A stretch of 64,000 bases of DNA, from positions 62,001-126,000 of the forward strand of contig DAHXPC010000001.1 in NCBI GenBank assembly GCA_027364575.1. Direction: 5' to 3'. The notes beneath the pieces were generated by a model, which saw nothing but the letters and a program-made list of their open reading frames with translations, was not told where the DNA came from and made no database searches. Below, in pieces: positions 1-9,329 of this stretch. The stretch's first letter is position 1, and every line of letters starts with the position of its first letter. Source of the stretch: a bacterium (GTDB lineage: Bacteria > Pseudomonadota > Gammaproteobacteria > UBA6186 > Azoamicaceae). The position numbers were made by a program, and so were the translations under genes.

Positions 1-3000
1 ACTTGGGACACAACCGCCCCAGTGGGGTTACCAACCTGCACCGATTTCATTTCTTCATCATCCAACCCTGGCGGGAGTGGCCCCTCATCTGATCCCAACT
101 TAGCGCCTGAAGTTATTTCAGAGCTTAAGATTGACTGCGCCGGTGCCATTAAATTACTTAGTGAACTAGCGGCTATTATAGGCACTCGTGCCCCACCAAG
201 TATGATATGTGGTTGGCTATCTATTGTTGTACTCTCTCCATCGCCCGGGGCTCCCTTCTTCCTTTTTTTGCTTTCAGGTGCGAGATTTAATACTATGCTT
301 GCGGGCTTCTTAATTTTATTCAATAGTATGCTATGTTTTGTCTCTAGATATTTTTTTCGCAGGTTATCAATACTTTCATTAGCCCTAATTTTCTCAAATA
401 TTGTATCAACCTGTTCGCTTAATATTTCGTTGGAAACAATATTTAACAAATCACAATTAAATAAATTGTCTAAAAACTCTTCTATACTGCAATCTCCTTG
501 ATTTAATTGATAGTTTTGTTCTGTTCTGTAGTGTGCACCTACAAATTCAGGCATTTTTTTAATTATAAAACATAAGATCTCACTCAGATGAGATGCCTCT
601 ATATTACATGCTAGATATAACCATTTTCTAAAAAAATGAAAGTTTCGAATCATCACCCGTGAATCTAAGATTAACTGTGATAGTTTATCCGGCGCTTGAT
701 CTCCTAGCAGCCTGCAGCCATAATCTAGAAGCGCTGGAATGCCAACACCTTTTTCTAGCGTATTTTTTAACATGTAAAGCCATACCCTCCAAAACAATTT
801 TATTTCTTCTATGTTTTCGACATTTTTATTTGAATGTGCTCGTAACGCACAATATAATATGCTTTTTAAAGTTTTAATTAGTACATTATTATTAGTAAAA
901 ATAATCTCATCTAAATACACTTCAATATCGCTTTTATTTAATAGGTGCTTTCCTGTTAGTATTAAAATTTCATAAGATAAATTATTGGCTATTATATATT
1001 CAAGAGGATAATATTGTATTGTTTTCAAATATGCCATGAATGTTTGTTCTGAAACTGCATTTTTTAAATTACCTGAGGCCATTAATTGCATCGCGTAAAT
1101 AATATTTTGAAAGCTTGCCCCAGGTTCATTCGGGTTCTTTGATATATTAAAAGGATGGCTTTGCCCAGATGATAAAACTCCTCGACCTATGTTTTTATTA
1201 ATGGGTTTTATGACGTTAGGGCCAAAATACTCAGGTATTTGGCTACTTATTTCTCCTTTATAAAACTTGTCCCTAAGGCTCAAAAGTGCGTGATCATAAT
1301 TAAAGCCATTGTTAGCGCCAAAATTCCTTTCATGCTGTTCTATTATATTGTAAAATTCCACCAAAGCTTTCATACAACTTTCTACAAAATCTGGACACTT
1401 GTCCCACAAATAATTTTTTATACTTTTTGCTGTAGAGCTAATCACGTCAAAATAGTGATGCGTAAGCATAACAATAATGATTTTTTTAATATTCTGATAA
1501 TTTGGGTCCCTATCACTAATTTTGCTCAGCAAATGAGGCATAGCCTGCGAAATTACAACTTCTCCGTCATATGAACCTAAAATACTATTTCTTAAAGCTC
1601 CACCCGCATAATTTTCATCATCTTTATTTATAACCTTAAATAACATTTCTAAACAAATAGATTTATAATCATCCTTCAATATTGCATAGTGGCTTAACAA
1701 AAGAAAACATGAAATATAGCATTGGCCAGCTATCAATACTTTTTCAACATGTTTTTCGCTTGGTTTCGGTATTTTTAGATGTTCAATTAATTCACCAATT
1801 TCTTTTGGTTCAAATAAAGTATTTGAATTGTATAAAGACAAGCCTAGCTTATATATATTTTCTGCATACCACATTTCATTCCAAGGCTTTTCATTCTTTG
1901 TAAGGTAAGTTTCTAGTTCTTCATCATAAGAATCTAAAATCAGCGCAATTCCATTAGCCCTTTCCTCTTTGCGTCTTTTTCGAATATCTATATTCCATAA
2001 TTTCAATTTTCCATCTTTTCTTTTCTCATCATCGAACTCTGATTGCAAGTCCAAATAATGTTTGTCAAGAATAGTAGTAATCTGATTTTGCCCTTCTTCA
2101 TTATCGTTTTGAATAAGCAAAGTCAATTCACTTAAATCTAATGCCCTGTGTGGCAAGCTATCTGCCTCATGTCTTTCTTTTATAAAAAGGTCATTGTCAA
2201 GAATTGTATAATAATGCAATAAATGACGATCTTCAAACCTCCTTCTACTATCCCAATGGTAAAACTCCATAGTTTTAAATAACGTGTAGGCATATTCAAT
2301 TAATTTCTTATTCCCTGTTAGGCATACACTTGCGATTAAACTTACAGTTGCAACTGTCGTACTTTTATCAATAATTAAATCAAGTGCTTTTAATAACACC
2401 ACATGGTCCACAACAACCAACTCTAATAGCCAACGTTCTATAGCCATCAACGCAGACTGTGTTAACCCAGGCTTATTCACCCCTGAGTTGCGATACAGTC
2501 CCCATAAGTAAGCGTTTCCATATAGTTTTTTTATTTGCCCCTGTGGAGTAGTAAGATCTACTTCAACGATATTTTCATCCATAATACAATGAAACAATGT
2601 ATTATCTTTTGGAATATCCACTTTATGTCTTGTTTCAATGTAACTATTACATGATTTATTAATGAGCTCTAACATATGAGATAGATGTTGAACACCATGA
2701 TGTTTTAAAATGGGGTAAAAAGGTCCTTGGTAAGCGCTTGCTGGGCGAAATTCAACATTTGCTACATTATATTTTTTCAATCTAAAATCAGCTTCTACAC
2801 CACTTTCACCATACAAACTCTCCCTTCTGTGCGTTGCAATACATATTTTATTAATTAAATTCATAGCCATTTCTGGGTAACTAGCACAAAAAACATCATT
2901 TGTTTCCACAGAACTTAAAATTAATTTAAACAAAACCATTTGCTTATAAGTTAAAGAAGGAAAATCAGAAGCTACGTTAGCATTATGAGCCATGCGTATC

Positions 3001-6000
3001 ACTGTTGTTATCTTGGAGCTAATGCCTTCAGGAAATTTTAGTAACAAACGTGTTAGCTCTTCAACCAAAGTTTTCTGCTCATCAGGGAACTTTTCCCATA
3101 AAGAGCTTAGCACGGCCCCTATCTTTATCTTATCAGCGTTTATTAAATCTAATTCAATAAAAGAATTAATCAAAATTAACAATATTTTTAGAGATCCTAC
3201 ATTTAGCTCATACTGATGAAGGCAAGTAATAATATCTACAGCTCTACCCCGTGCCCATTCTTTGAGATAATAAATAGAACCAAATTTTAAAAAGCTCTCC
3301 CAATCCCCTTTTTCATGAACAGTATTATCAAATTCTTGGGTAATACGTTCTTCTAACGACCATTCATAGTATAAAGTGTGGGAAAAAGCATAATGGTTTT
3401 GCTCTAATCCAATTAATACTCCATTACGTGCCAAAGCTTTAGCGGCCTCTAGAAATGTAGCCGAAGGCTGATAGGCTACTTTATTAGTACGAAGGTTGCT
3501 AGCTGCCATTATTTTTAGTAATCGATGCTTGATTTCATTAAATTTGTAATCTGAACCTTGTTCTATTGAAAGCTTTATCAAGTACCGTTTAAAGTCCTCT
3601 TGTGAGGCATTCCATTTCATATCAACCTTAACTAAATAACTTGTGATAATATTTAAATAAAATGGAATACAGGCCACGTCTAACAATGGAATTAGTTCTG
3701 CCCGGTTATAGAGTTCTGGAAAAAAATTCTGAACGTCCATTTGTAATAAACGCCCCAGCTGCATCGGATATCCTTGTATCCTGTGTACATTACGAGAAAA
3801 CACATCTGCCGGAAAGGTTAAAACTATAGTTTTCTCTGTTTCCCTTAACTCATCCATAAATTTATTATATTTTTCTTTTTCTAAACTCAATAGATTTTCG
3901 GCACTATCAATTGCTAATACTTTTATAAATTTATTAATTTTTAATACTGCAATTAGATCCTTTTGTAAAATTGGATCATTGACAAGATCTATGGCGGGGA
4001 TGAAAAGATATTCTTCAGGATGAAAGCTTACGAATTCGGTCAATGCACATTTTATAAGACCAGATTTTCCAACCCCTTTTTCTCCTACAAGCAAAATGGT
4101 TTTCTCATTTTTATTTTTGATTAAATCGCGCAGCTCTTGTAATTCTTTACGGGGCACCGTTTTTCCGTTAGAAGAACAAGATATTAGAGCAAGTGCACCT
4201 AAACTACGCCCATAAAGTGATAAAGAATCCCTGTATTCAACCTTAGCCTTTGTCAAAAGTTCCTTCATGCAGCCAGTGGTAAGCTTAGGAACTTTTTTGT
4301 CTAATTGTTCTCTTCGGAACCATTCTCTCATCGCAAAATACATGCATAAAAACACTTGGTGTGGGGAGTCATTCAAATATTGAACTAGGTTCTTTTTTAT
4401 CTTAGCTTCGGTAGCTTCAATGTCAGGCTGGTGTATCTTGAACACAAAAGATTTTAAAAAATTTGTGAAAGCAATTTTCTTCTCACTATCAGATTTGGCG
4501 AGCAGACTATCATATTTATTTTGCTTTCGTAGATATTCCAAAGCTTCGCTATACAAGAGCTCAAAAGCATCTACCTGGTTTGTTTTATAGATTTCATATT
4601 TTTTATATAAAGCATTGCTAATATTTGGTAAATAAGCTTTGCATATATCATTTCTCTTTAAGGTAGAGTCAAGTATTGCTTTGGATTGAAAATACTGTTC
4701 CACCATATTGCCATCTATATCTAATATCCCCTGCTTTTGCAGTTCTTCCCACACTTTCGTTGATAGACTAGCTGAAATTCTTTTGCTTTCCTTGGTTAAA
4801 AAATTTTTTGCTATCTGATTTGATATTTTTGAAGATCGACTTATATAAAGCTTTTGTTGCCCGTTTATAAAACCCTTAGAAAACTTATCTCCATCAATAG
4901 CTTTGCTTAGTAGAGGATCAAGGCCTGTATTTGTATACAAAACACACGACACATCCTTATCTTTAAGTTCAGGCCGACTCCGCTTATGTGCAAGCCAACC
5001 CTCATAGAATTTACCAATATGCATCTTTTCTGTTTTTGTACTATCAGCTTTTTCATTATAGAAATCATCAAAAACAATATTGTCTTTATAATATTTAATC
5101 TGATATGCTTCTAGGGTATTTCGCATTGCTGCGTTATTCTTAACGCTGATGACAACATCATCTAAGTTGCCTTTTCCAAAGCTTTCAAACTCTGCTTCAA
5201 AAATTATGTTGGGAGATAAAAGCATCTCCGTCATCTTTAGCATCAATACTGAAAATTGATATTCACTGCCCCGAAATCCTGCCTGCAGCAAATGTGACAT
5301 TAAATAGGTGTTTAGTGACTCAGGGATCAATTGGCCAGCTGATGCTCCTGCTAACGCCCAAGCATCTCTTCTTCTTTCGACTAATTTTGCATGCTCTTTA
5401 TTATTTAATAATCGCTCATAGTGGTTCGCGCCATTAAAATATACTTGAACCACTAGATTTTTTCCAGGATTATAAGACTCAATAAGTTTTCTTGCGTTAG
5501 TTTTTTTATCATCCATATAAAGCTCAATAGTTCTATTAGAAGCATGAGCTAAAATAGCTAGTTCACCTGGGAGGAGCCAGTTTCCCTTTCTTTGTACGAT
5601 ATCAGCATATTCATCCAGTACATTTTGAGTTATATATTTATTTAAATCAAAAGCCTTATTTGTTTTTTCATTATATTCTTTGAACTGATTATTCAATTCT
5701 TCAAAAGACATAATCAAGCCATACAATAGACCTTCATTGAGCGTTAAACATTTTGAAAACTGTCTTTGGAAAGTATCCAATCCTTTTTTTTCTTCAAGGG
5801 AAAGCTTGTCTAAAGTTTCCTGAACATAGTCTGTAATTTCAGAGCACTGTGTAAGTGCACGCTCAAATTCTTCCCAAATTTGAGCCATGACGATTTGATC
5901 GTCTATAAGGAATTTTTCGTATAGATTTTTAAGATTTGCAATTTCTTTTCCGCCTTTCTCGGCAATGACCAATTGCTGTATGCCCTCTAGTACTGAGGGC

Positions 6001-6203
6001 CAAATGCTAGAGTCTCTTTGGCATTGCCTTACCGCATCTGCGATTTTTTTTCGCTGATTTAAAATGTTTTTGCATATAAATTTATTAAGATTTTCATCCC
6101 ACTCCCCGAAGGCAGCGTGAAAGCTACAATCGCCTTCTCCTTCTGTAGGCATGTTTGTTAAATCAATTTCTTCCTTTGATTGGCTAATAACTTCGGTTAG
6201 CAT
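1..6203 (-). CDS. Giant OTU protease / Cap4-like nuclease / STAND NTPase protein (3' end outside window)
   Basis: Reading the minus strand from the ATG at 6203 gives at least 2067 codons with no stop, continuing past base 1. A GGGAG Shine-Dalgarno lies just upstream. Residues about 19-265 look like an OTU cysteine protease: EGDCSFH holds the putative nucleophile Cys26, and NGANHYERL holds the putative catalytic His261. Residues about 310-450 look like a Cap4/DUF4297-type PD-(D/E)xK nuclease: GFRGSEYQ, an acidic stretch, Asp348-Asp349, then Gln368-x-Lys370, followed by KFYEGW and a YTN motif. A Walker A, GEKGVGKS, lies at 707-714, and a Walker B-like strand ends at Asp766. A winged-helix-like FSHTLYYEW segment follows, as in STAND NTPases. 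The remaining 1000 or more residues look mostly helical and end, within the window, in a low-complexity Ser/Pro/Gly-rich stretch. The gene starts 20 bases after the recombinase gene. It could be an anti-phage STAND-like sensor, a host-directed toxin, or both; the function is not established. Confidence 0.85.
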   Translation of the reverse strand, partial: MLTEVISQSKEEIDLTNMPTEGEGDCSFHAAFGEWDENLNKFICKNILNQRKKIADAVRQCQRDSSIWPSVLEGIQQLVIAEKGGKEIANLKNLYEKFLIDDQIVMAQIWEEFERALTQCSEITDYVQETLDKLSLEEKKGLDTFQRQFSKCLTLNEGLLYGLIMSFEELNNQFKEYNEKTNKAFDLNKYITQNVLDEYADIVQRKGNWLLPGELAILAHASNRTIELYMDDKKTNARKLIESYNPGKNLVVQVYFNGANHYERLLNNKEHAKLVERRRDAWALAGASAGQLIPESLNTYLMSHLLQAGFRGSEYQFSVLMLKMTEMLLSPNIIFEAEFESFGKGNLDDVVISVKNNAAMRNTLEAYQIKYYKDNIVFDDFYNEKADSTKTEKMHIGKFYEGWLAHKRSRPELKDKDVSCVLYTNTGLDPLLSKAIDGDKFSKGFINGQQKLYISRSSKISNQIAKNFLTKESKRISASLSTKVWEELQKQGILDIDGNMVEQYFQSKAILDSTLKRNDICKAYLPNISNALYKKYEIYKTNQVDAFELLYSEALEYLRKQNKYDSLLAKSDSEKKIAFTNFLKSFVFKIHQPDIEATEAKIKKNLVQYLNDSPHQVFLCMYFAMREWFRREQLDKKVPKLTTGCMKELLTKAKVEYRDSLSLYGRSLGALALISCSSNGKTVPRKELQELRDLIKNKNEKTILLVGEKGVGKSGLIKCALTEFVSFHPEEYLFIPAIDLVNDPILQKDLIAVLKINKFIKVLAIDSAENLLSLEKEKYNKFMDELRETEKTIVLTFPADVFSRNVHRIQGYPMQLGRLLQMDVQNFFPELYNRAELIPLLDVACIPFYLNIITSYLVKVDMKWNASQEDFKRYLIKLSIEQGSDYKFNEIKHRLLKIMAASNLRTNKVAYQPSATFLEAAKALARNGVLIGLEQNHYAFSHTLYYEWSLEERITQEFDNTVHEKGDWESFLKFGSIYYLKEWARGRAVDIITCLHQYELNVGSLKILLILINSFIELDLINADKIKIGAVLSSLWEKFPDEQKTLVEELTRLLLKFPEGISSKITTVIRMAHNANVASDFPSLTYKQMVLFKLILSSVETNDVFCASYPEMAMNLINKICIATHRRESLYGESGVEADFRLKKYNVANVEFRPASAYQGPFYPILKHHGVQHLSHMLELINKSCNSYIETRHKVDIPKDNTLFHCIMDENIVEVDLTTPQGQIKKLYGNAYLWGLYRNSGVNKPGLTQSALMAIERWLLELVVVDHVVLLKALDLIIDKSTTVATVSLIASVCLTGNKKLIEYAYTLFKTMEFYHWDSRRRFEDRHLLHYYTILDNDLFIKERHEADSLPHRALDLSELTLLIQNDNEEGQNQITTILDKHYLDLQSEFDDEKRKDGKLKLWNIDIRKRRKEERANGIALILDSYDEELETYLTKNEKPWNEMWYAENIYKLGLSLYNSNTLFEPKEIGELIEHLKIPKPSEKHVEKVLIAGQCYISCFLLLSHYAILKDDYKSICLEMLFKVINKDDENYAGGALRNSILGSYDGEVVISQAMPHLLSKISDRDPNYQNIKKIIIVMLTHHYFDVISSTAKSIKNYLWDKCPDFVESCMKALVEFYNIIEQHERNFGANNGFNYDHALLSLRDKFYKGEISSQIPEYFGPNVIKPINKNIGRGVLSSGQSHPFNISKNPNEPGASFQNIIYAMQLMASGNLKNAVSEQTFMAYLKTIQYYPLEYIIANNLSYEILILTGKHLLNKSDIEVYLDEIIFTNNNVLIKTLKSILYCALRAHSNKNVENIEEIKLFWRVWLYMLKNTLEKGVGIPALLDYGCRLLGDQAPDKLSQLILDSRVMIRNFHFFRKWLYLACNIEASHLSEILCFIIKKMPEFVGAHYRTEQNYQLNQGDCSIEEFLDNLFNCDLLNIVSNEILSEQVDTIFEKIRANESIDNLRKKYLETKHSILLNKIKKPASIVLNLAPESKKRKKGAPGDGESTTIDSQPHIILGGARVPIIAASSLSNLMAPAQSILSSEITSGAKLGSDEGPLPPGLDDEEMKSVQVGNPTGAVVSQ

Positions 6204-6223
6204 TTTGCTCCCTTTTTATTCAT

Positions 6224-7456
6224 TTAGGGTAAATCGCTCTGCACGTTTATACGCCAGCTTAACTTTTCCATTTCTTCATGACGTAAATTATCGATACTAT
6301 GCATATAAATTTCGGTTATCTCATCTCTTTGATGGCCTGCAGACTCTTTAATGTGTTGCTTACTAATATTCGATAACGCTTGCATCGAGAACGATAAATG
6401 TCTAAACCAATGAGCCGATACCTTTTTTAATCGGACAGAGTATTCTGGCTGACTATTTTCAAGTTTTATCGCAGCCATTACACATAAGTCTCTAACAATT
6501 TGATTTACCCGTCGTGAGCTAATTGCATTTTTAGTCCTAAATGAGCGAACTAACGGCTCGCTTTCTTCACCCATGGGACAATCACTAAAATTTAGAGAAC
6601 GACGATAGGTTATTAGGGCTTCTAAAAGATTTTTATTAACCGGAATTTGTCTGAGTTTGCTACCCTTGCCTTCAACAAATAGCCACCACCTATCTTTTTG
6701 GTTTTTTACATCGAATATCTTCCGAAAATTACCCATCGTATGAGTGGTTAACTCATTAATTCTAAGGCCTGCAAAATATAATACCGCCACTACCCATTTT
6801 GCGCGTGCCTTATATTGAGACTTTTCCACATTACTTTCAGGTAAACCATCGAGTTCATCCTGAATAGCGTACCATTCTTCAAAGCTTAAGATCCTTTTTT
6901 GTACCTGCTGCTTTTGCTCTGATAATAAATTTTTCTTTTTAGTCCGTCGCCTCACTCCCTTTAGGGGATTGCGCTTTATATATTCTACTTCCACTAAGTA
7001 ATTAAAAAGTGAGGTTAAGTTAGCCATGCAGGCAGCTTTTGCAGTCGCACTTAAAGGCCCCACAAAGGGTTTCCAGCCTTCTGCCCAACGTTTCTGCCTA
7101 CTTGCTTTCCCGCTACACCATTTGTCATAAGGTTTGGGATCGTCTAAAAACTGACCGTAAGCTAATAAGTCCTCGCCTTCTAGACTAGATAATGGCTTTC
7201 TTCGTTCAATAATTGCCCACAACAATAATCGTTCTGCATCTTTTTTATAATTGTTATAAGTCGTCGGCTTATCCGCATATTCTTGCAACCAGTGTTCAAT
7301 AGCCTCTAAATCCGTATTTGCTTTAATCGCAGGCTTGAGCAAGGCACGATTATTTCCTAAGCTTCCATTAAGTGTTTCTGGCAGTTTGACAGAATGCAGT
7401 GCATTTAAAGGCAAAAAATATTGATAATCCATCCCTTGAACCATGTCCTCATTCAC
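6224..7456 (-). CDS. Tyrosine recombinase / phage-type integrase
   Basis: A 410-residue site-specific recombinase. The C-terminal half carries the tyrosine-recombinase signature in order: Arg in AGLRINEL, then HWFRH (HxxR), then AGH followed by the probable nucleophile Tyr in TEIYMHS near residue 390. The N-terminal part has a core-binding SAM-like helical domain (TTYNNYKKDAERLLLWA). Its ATG overlaps the parB stop by four bases (ATGA), so it is probably translationally coupled to parB. The length and the context with parB and kfrA suit a plasmid or integrative-element recombinase, for excision/integration or dimer resolution, rather than chromosomal XerC/D. No attachment site could be identified. 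Confidence 0.9.
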   Translation of the reverse strand: MNEDMVQGMDYQYFLPLNALHSVKLPETLNGSLGNNRALLKPAIKANTDLEAIEHWLQEYADKPTTYNNYKKDAERLLLWAIIERRKPLSSLEGEDLLAYGQFLDDPKPYDKWCSGKASRQKRWAEGWKPFVGPLSATAKAACMANLTSLFNYLVEVEYIKRNPLKGVRRRTKKKNLLSEQKQQVQKRILSFEEWYAIQDELDGLPESNVEKSQYKARAKWVVAVLYFAGLRINELTTHTMGNFRKIFDVKNQKDRWWLFVEGKGSKLRQIPVNKNLLEALITYRRSLNFSDCPMGEESEPLVRSFRTKNAISSRRVNQIVRDLCVMAAIKLENSQPEYSVRLKKVSAHWFRHLSFSMQALSNISKQHIKESAGHQRDEITEIYMHSIDNLRHEEMEKLSWRINVQSDLP

Positions 7457-8286
7457 GAGTCGTACTCGTCGTCATCTTTTTGCATAAATCCTATCTTGAT
7501 TAAAATTCCTTCTAACTCGTCTAGACTATTGTAAGGGATATGGATTTCCCCTGTCTGCTTACCTCTCTCATCCAGTTTTACTCGAGCAGCTAGATATTCT
7601 GAAAGACGAAATTCTAATCTTTTAGAGTCCGCCGAAAGATCATTTTTACTGACAGTACCTAAGGGGTTTTTTAAACCCTGGATTTCTCTTTCTAGTGCGC
7701 GGGTGCTCCATTTCTTTGCAACAGCCTTACGAGCAATCAGATATTGTTCCTCTTGTGGTAAACTTGCCAGTAGCCGTCCGTGCGTCTCATTTAAGTCTCT
7801 ATCGATTAACAACAGTTTAACATTATCATGTAGATCTAAAAGGCGAAGTAAATTTGAAATCTCCGCGCGGGATTTGCCAAAATATTTTGCCACTTCCAGA
7901 TGCGTGCAATTAAACTCCTCAATAAGCCGCTCTATCCCTTTGGCTTCTTCAATGGGATTTAAGTTTTCGCGAGAGAGATTTTCAATTAAGCCTTTAATAA
8001 GAGCAAGTTTATCTGGCTCTACACTAATTAGGCAAGGGACCTCCGTAAGCTCTGCTATTTGAGCTGCTCGCCAACGACGCTCTCCGGCAATAATTTCAAA
8101 ACTATCACCGATTCTAGGCCTTACCAGTAAAGGCATTAAAATACCCACTTCTTTAATGGTTTCGGCTAATTTATCTAAGGCTATTGGATCAAATTGTTTT
8201 CTTGGCTGATATTCGCCCGGCATTAGGTGTGTGATAGCAATATGTTTAAATTCTAACTTTTTTTCATTGGATTTTTGATTAAGCAT
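7453..8286 (-). CDS. parB: ParB/Spo0J-family partition protein (plasmid type)
   Basis: A 277-residue ParB-like protein. The N-terminal ParB/sulfiredoxin (CTP-binding) domain, about residues 15-110, includes PGEYQPRKQF and the AGERRWRAAQ box. A central helix-turn-helix follows, with HLEVAKYFGKSRAEISNLL at about 135-152. The C-terminal third may dimerise. ParB binds parS and partitions DNA together with ParA, but no parA lies beside it in this window and no consensus chromosomal parS was seen. It starts two bases after the kfrA stop and overlaps the recombinase start, so kfrA-parB-int look like one transcript. The order fits a plasmid-derived module better than the chromosomal parAB locus, which normally sits near the origin with gidA/B. 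Confidence 0.88.
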   Translation of the reverse strand: MLNQKSNEKKLEFKHIAITHLMPGEYQPRKQFDPIALDKLAETIKEVGILMPLLVRPRIGDSFEIIAGERRWRAAQIAELTEVPCLISVEPDKLALIKGLIENLSRENLNPIEEAKGIERLIEEFNCTHLEVAKYFGKSRAEISNLLRLLDLHDNVKLLLIDRDLNETHGRLLASLPQEEQYLIARKAVAKKWSTRALEREIQGLKNPLGTVSKNDLSADSKRLEFRLSEYLAARVKLDERGKQTGEIHIPYNSLDELEGILIKIGFMQKDDDEYDS

Positions 8287-8288
8287 TC

Positions 8289-9263
8289 CTAACCCTTTTT
8301 ATCCTTTTTTTGGTTACTTTGCTTTTCGGCTCTCAAAAACCGTTGTTTCAGTTCAGCAATAAGCTCATCTTTAGCCAACAATAGCTCCCGGCTTGCCTTT
8401 AGCTCTAGTGATAACCCAGATACTTGTTTACCCAGATCTTCGCGAACTCTTTCTAATTCAGCATTTAGTTGTTTTAAGATTTTCAGATCGACCATGACAG
8501 AACGGTGTTGCTCGTTTTTCTCTTCTAAAGAAGCTGTCCTTTGTTTTAACTCTGCTTGTAGTTTAACAGATTGATTTTCGGCTTTCTCTTTCGCGGTCCT
8601 ACTATGATCAATTTGTACAATAAATTGATGCCTTTGGTTCTCCAATGTGCTCTTATATTCATTCAGCTCTTGTAGAGCAGTTTTTAATTGCTCTTTTAAA
8701 TCAGATACTCGTTCTTCATGAGCACGTTTCATCTCATCTATCGTCGTCTTAGTTTCCGATACTAAACTTAGAGATCGGGCCTCGCTACTTTTTATTCTTT
8801 CTTCTAAAACGGCTCTTTGTTGCCGTTCTTTAATTAACTCATTTTGGGCCAACGCATGATTTGCTTGTAAATGATTATTTTCTATTGCAAGCTTATCAAA
8901 AGCCTCTTTTTTATTTTCGAGCGCTAGCTTTAAGGCTTCTTTTTCATCTACGGCTGATTGCAAAGTTTTTTGGGATTGTTCTTGCTGCTCTTGGTTTTTA
9001 ACTAAGGCTTCCTCACGCAACTTTGTCCAGAAATTTTCTACAAAGCTTTGTAATTGCGAAGGCAGTCTTTCTCCAATTTCTGTTCTCAGATTTTTAGTTA
9101 AAAGTCCCTGCTTCCATTCGCCAAAATATTTAGAAATCGTGTAATTGCTACCGGTATCCCCTAGCTCGGTTCTAATACGTGCCACCGTGGGATTATCGCC
9201 ACTTGCCAAGACGCCTTCTGCCGCTCTGGCCACATCCTCAAAGCTTACACCCCGTCTACCCAC
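8289..9263 (-). CDS. kfrA: KfrA-like plasmid DNA-binding coiled-coil protein
   Basis: A 324-residue protein with the KfrA N-terminal DNA-binding domain (GVSFEDVARAAEGVLASG, then NPTVARIRTELGDTGS, about residues 5-60), followed by a very long charged coiled coil rich in Glu, Lys, Gln and Leu (about 85-320). The start is GTG at 9263 with an AGGAG element about seven bases upstream. In the known family, KfrA is an autorepressor that binds direct repeats in its own promoter and helps plasmid stability as a filament or scaffold. The five repeats immediately upstream are the expected partner. It is the first gene of the kfrA-parB-int-giant ORF run. Confidence 0.85.
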   Translation of the reverse strand: MGRRGVSFEDVARAAEGVLASGDNPTVARIRTELGDTGSNYTISKYFGEWKQGLLTKNLRTEIGERLPSQLQSFVENFWTKLREEALVKNQEQQEQSQKTLQSAVDEKEALKLALENKKEAFDKLAIENNHLQANHALAQNELIKERQQRAVLEERIKSSEARSLSLVSETKTTIDEMKRAHEERVSDLKEQLKTALQELNEYKSTLENQRHQFIVQIDHSRTAKEKAENQSVKLQAELKQRTASLEEKNEQHRSVMVDLKILKQLNAELERVREDLGKQVSGLSLELKASRELLLAKDELIAELKQRFLRAEKQSNQKKDKKG

Positions 9264-9276
9264 GCCTTTTCTCCTT

Positions 9277-9329
9277 TGTCATAGTCTTTGTCACAGCTTG
9301 TCATAGTAGATTGTCTTAGTGTGTCACAG
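9277..9329. repeat. Five TGTCAyAG direct repeats in the kfrA promoter (iteron-like operator)
   Basis: Copies of TGTCATAG/TGTCACAG start at 9277, 9289, 9299 and 9322, with a variant TGTCTTAG at 9312. Start-to-start spacings are 12, 10, 13 and 10 bases, close to one helical turn. They fill the 60 bases between the fic stop and the kfrA GTG, and the last copy overlaps the fic stop. Repeats of this kind upstream of kfrA are the expected autorepressor operator; a role as replication iterons is less likely because no rep gene is visible. Confidence 0.75.

Noticed and set aside
22..3216. Several plus-strand ORFs of 70-160 codons in the first 3.2 kb
   Set aside because: They are antisense to the continuous giant minus-strand frame, lack motifs and have hydrophobic, compositionally odd products; shadows.
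9277..9329. CRISPR array
   Set aside because: Repeats are only eight bases with 2-5 base gaps and there are no spacers or cas genes; this is an operator-type array.
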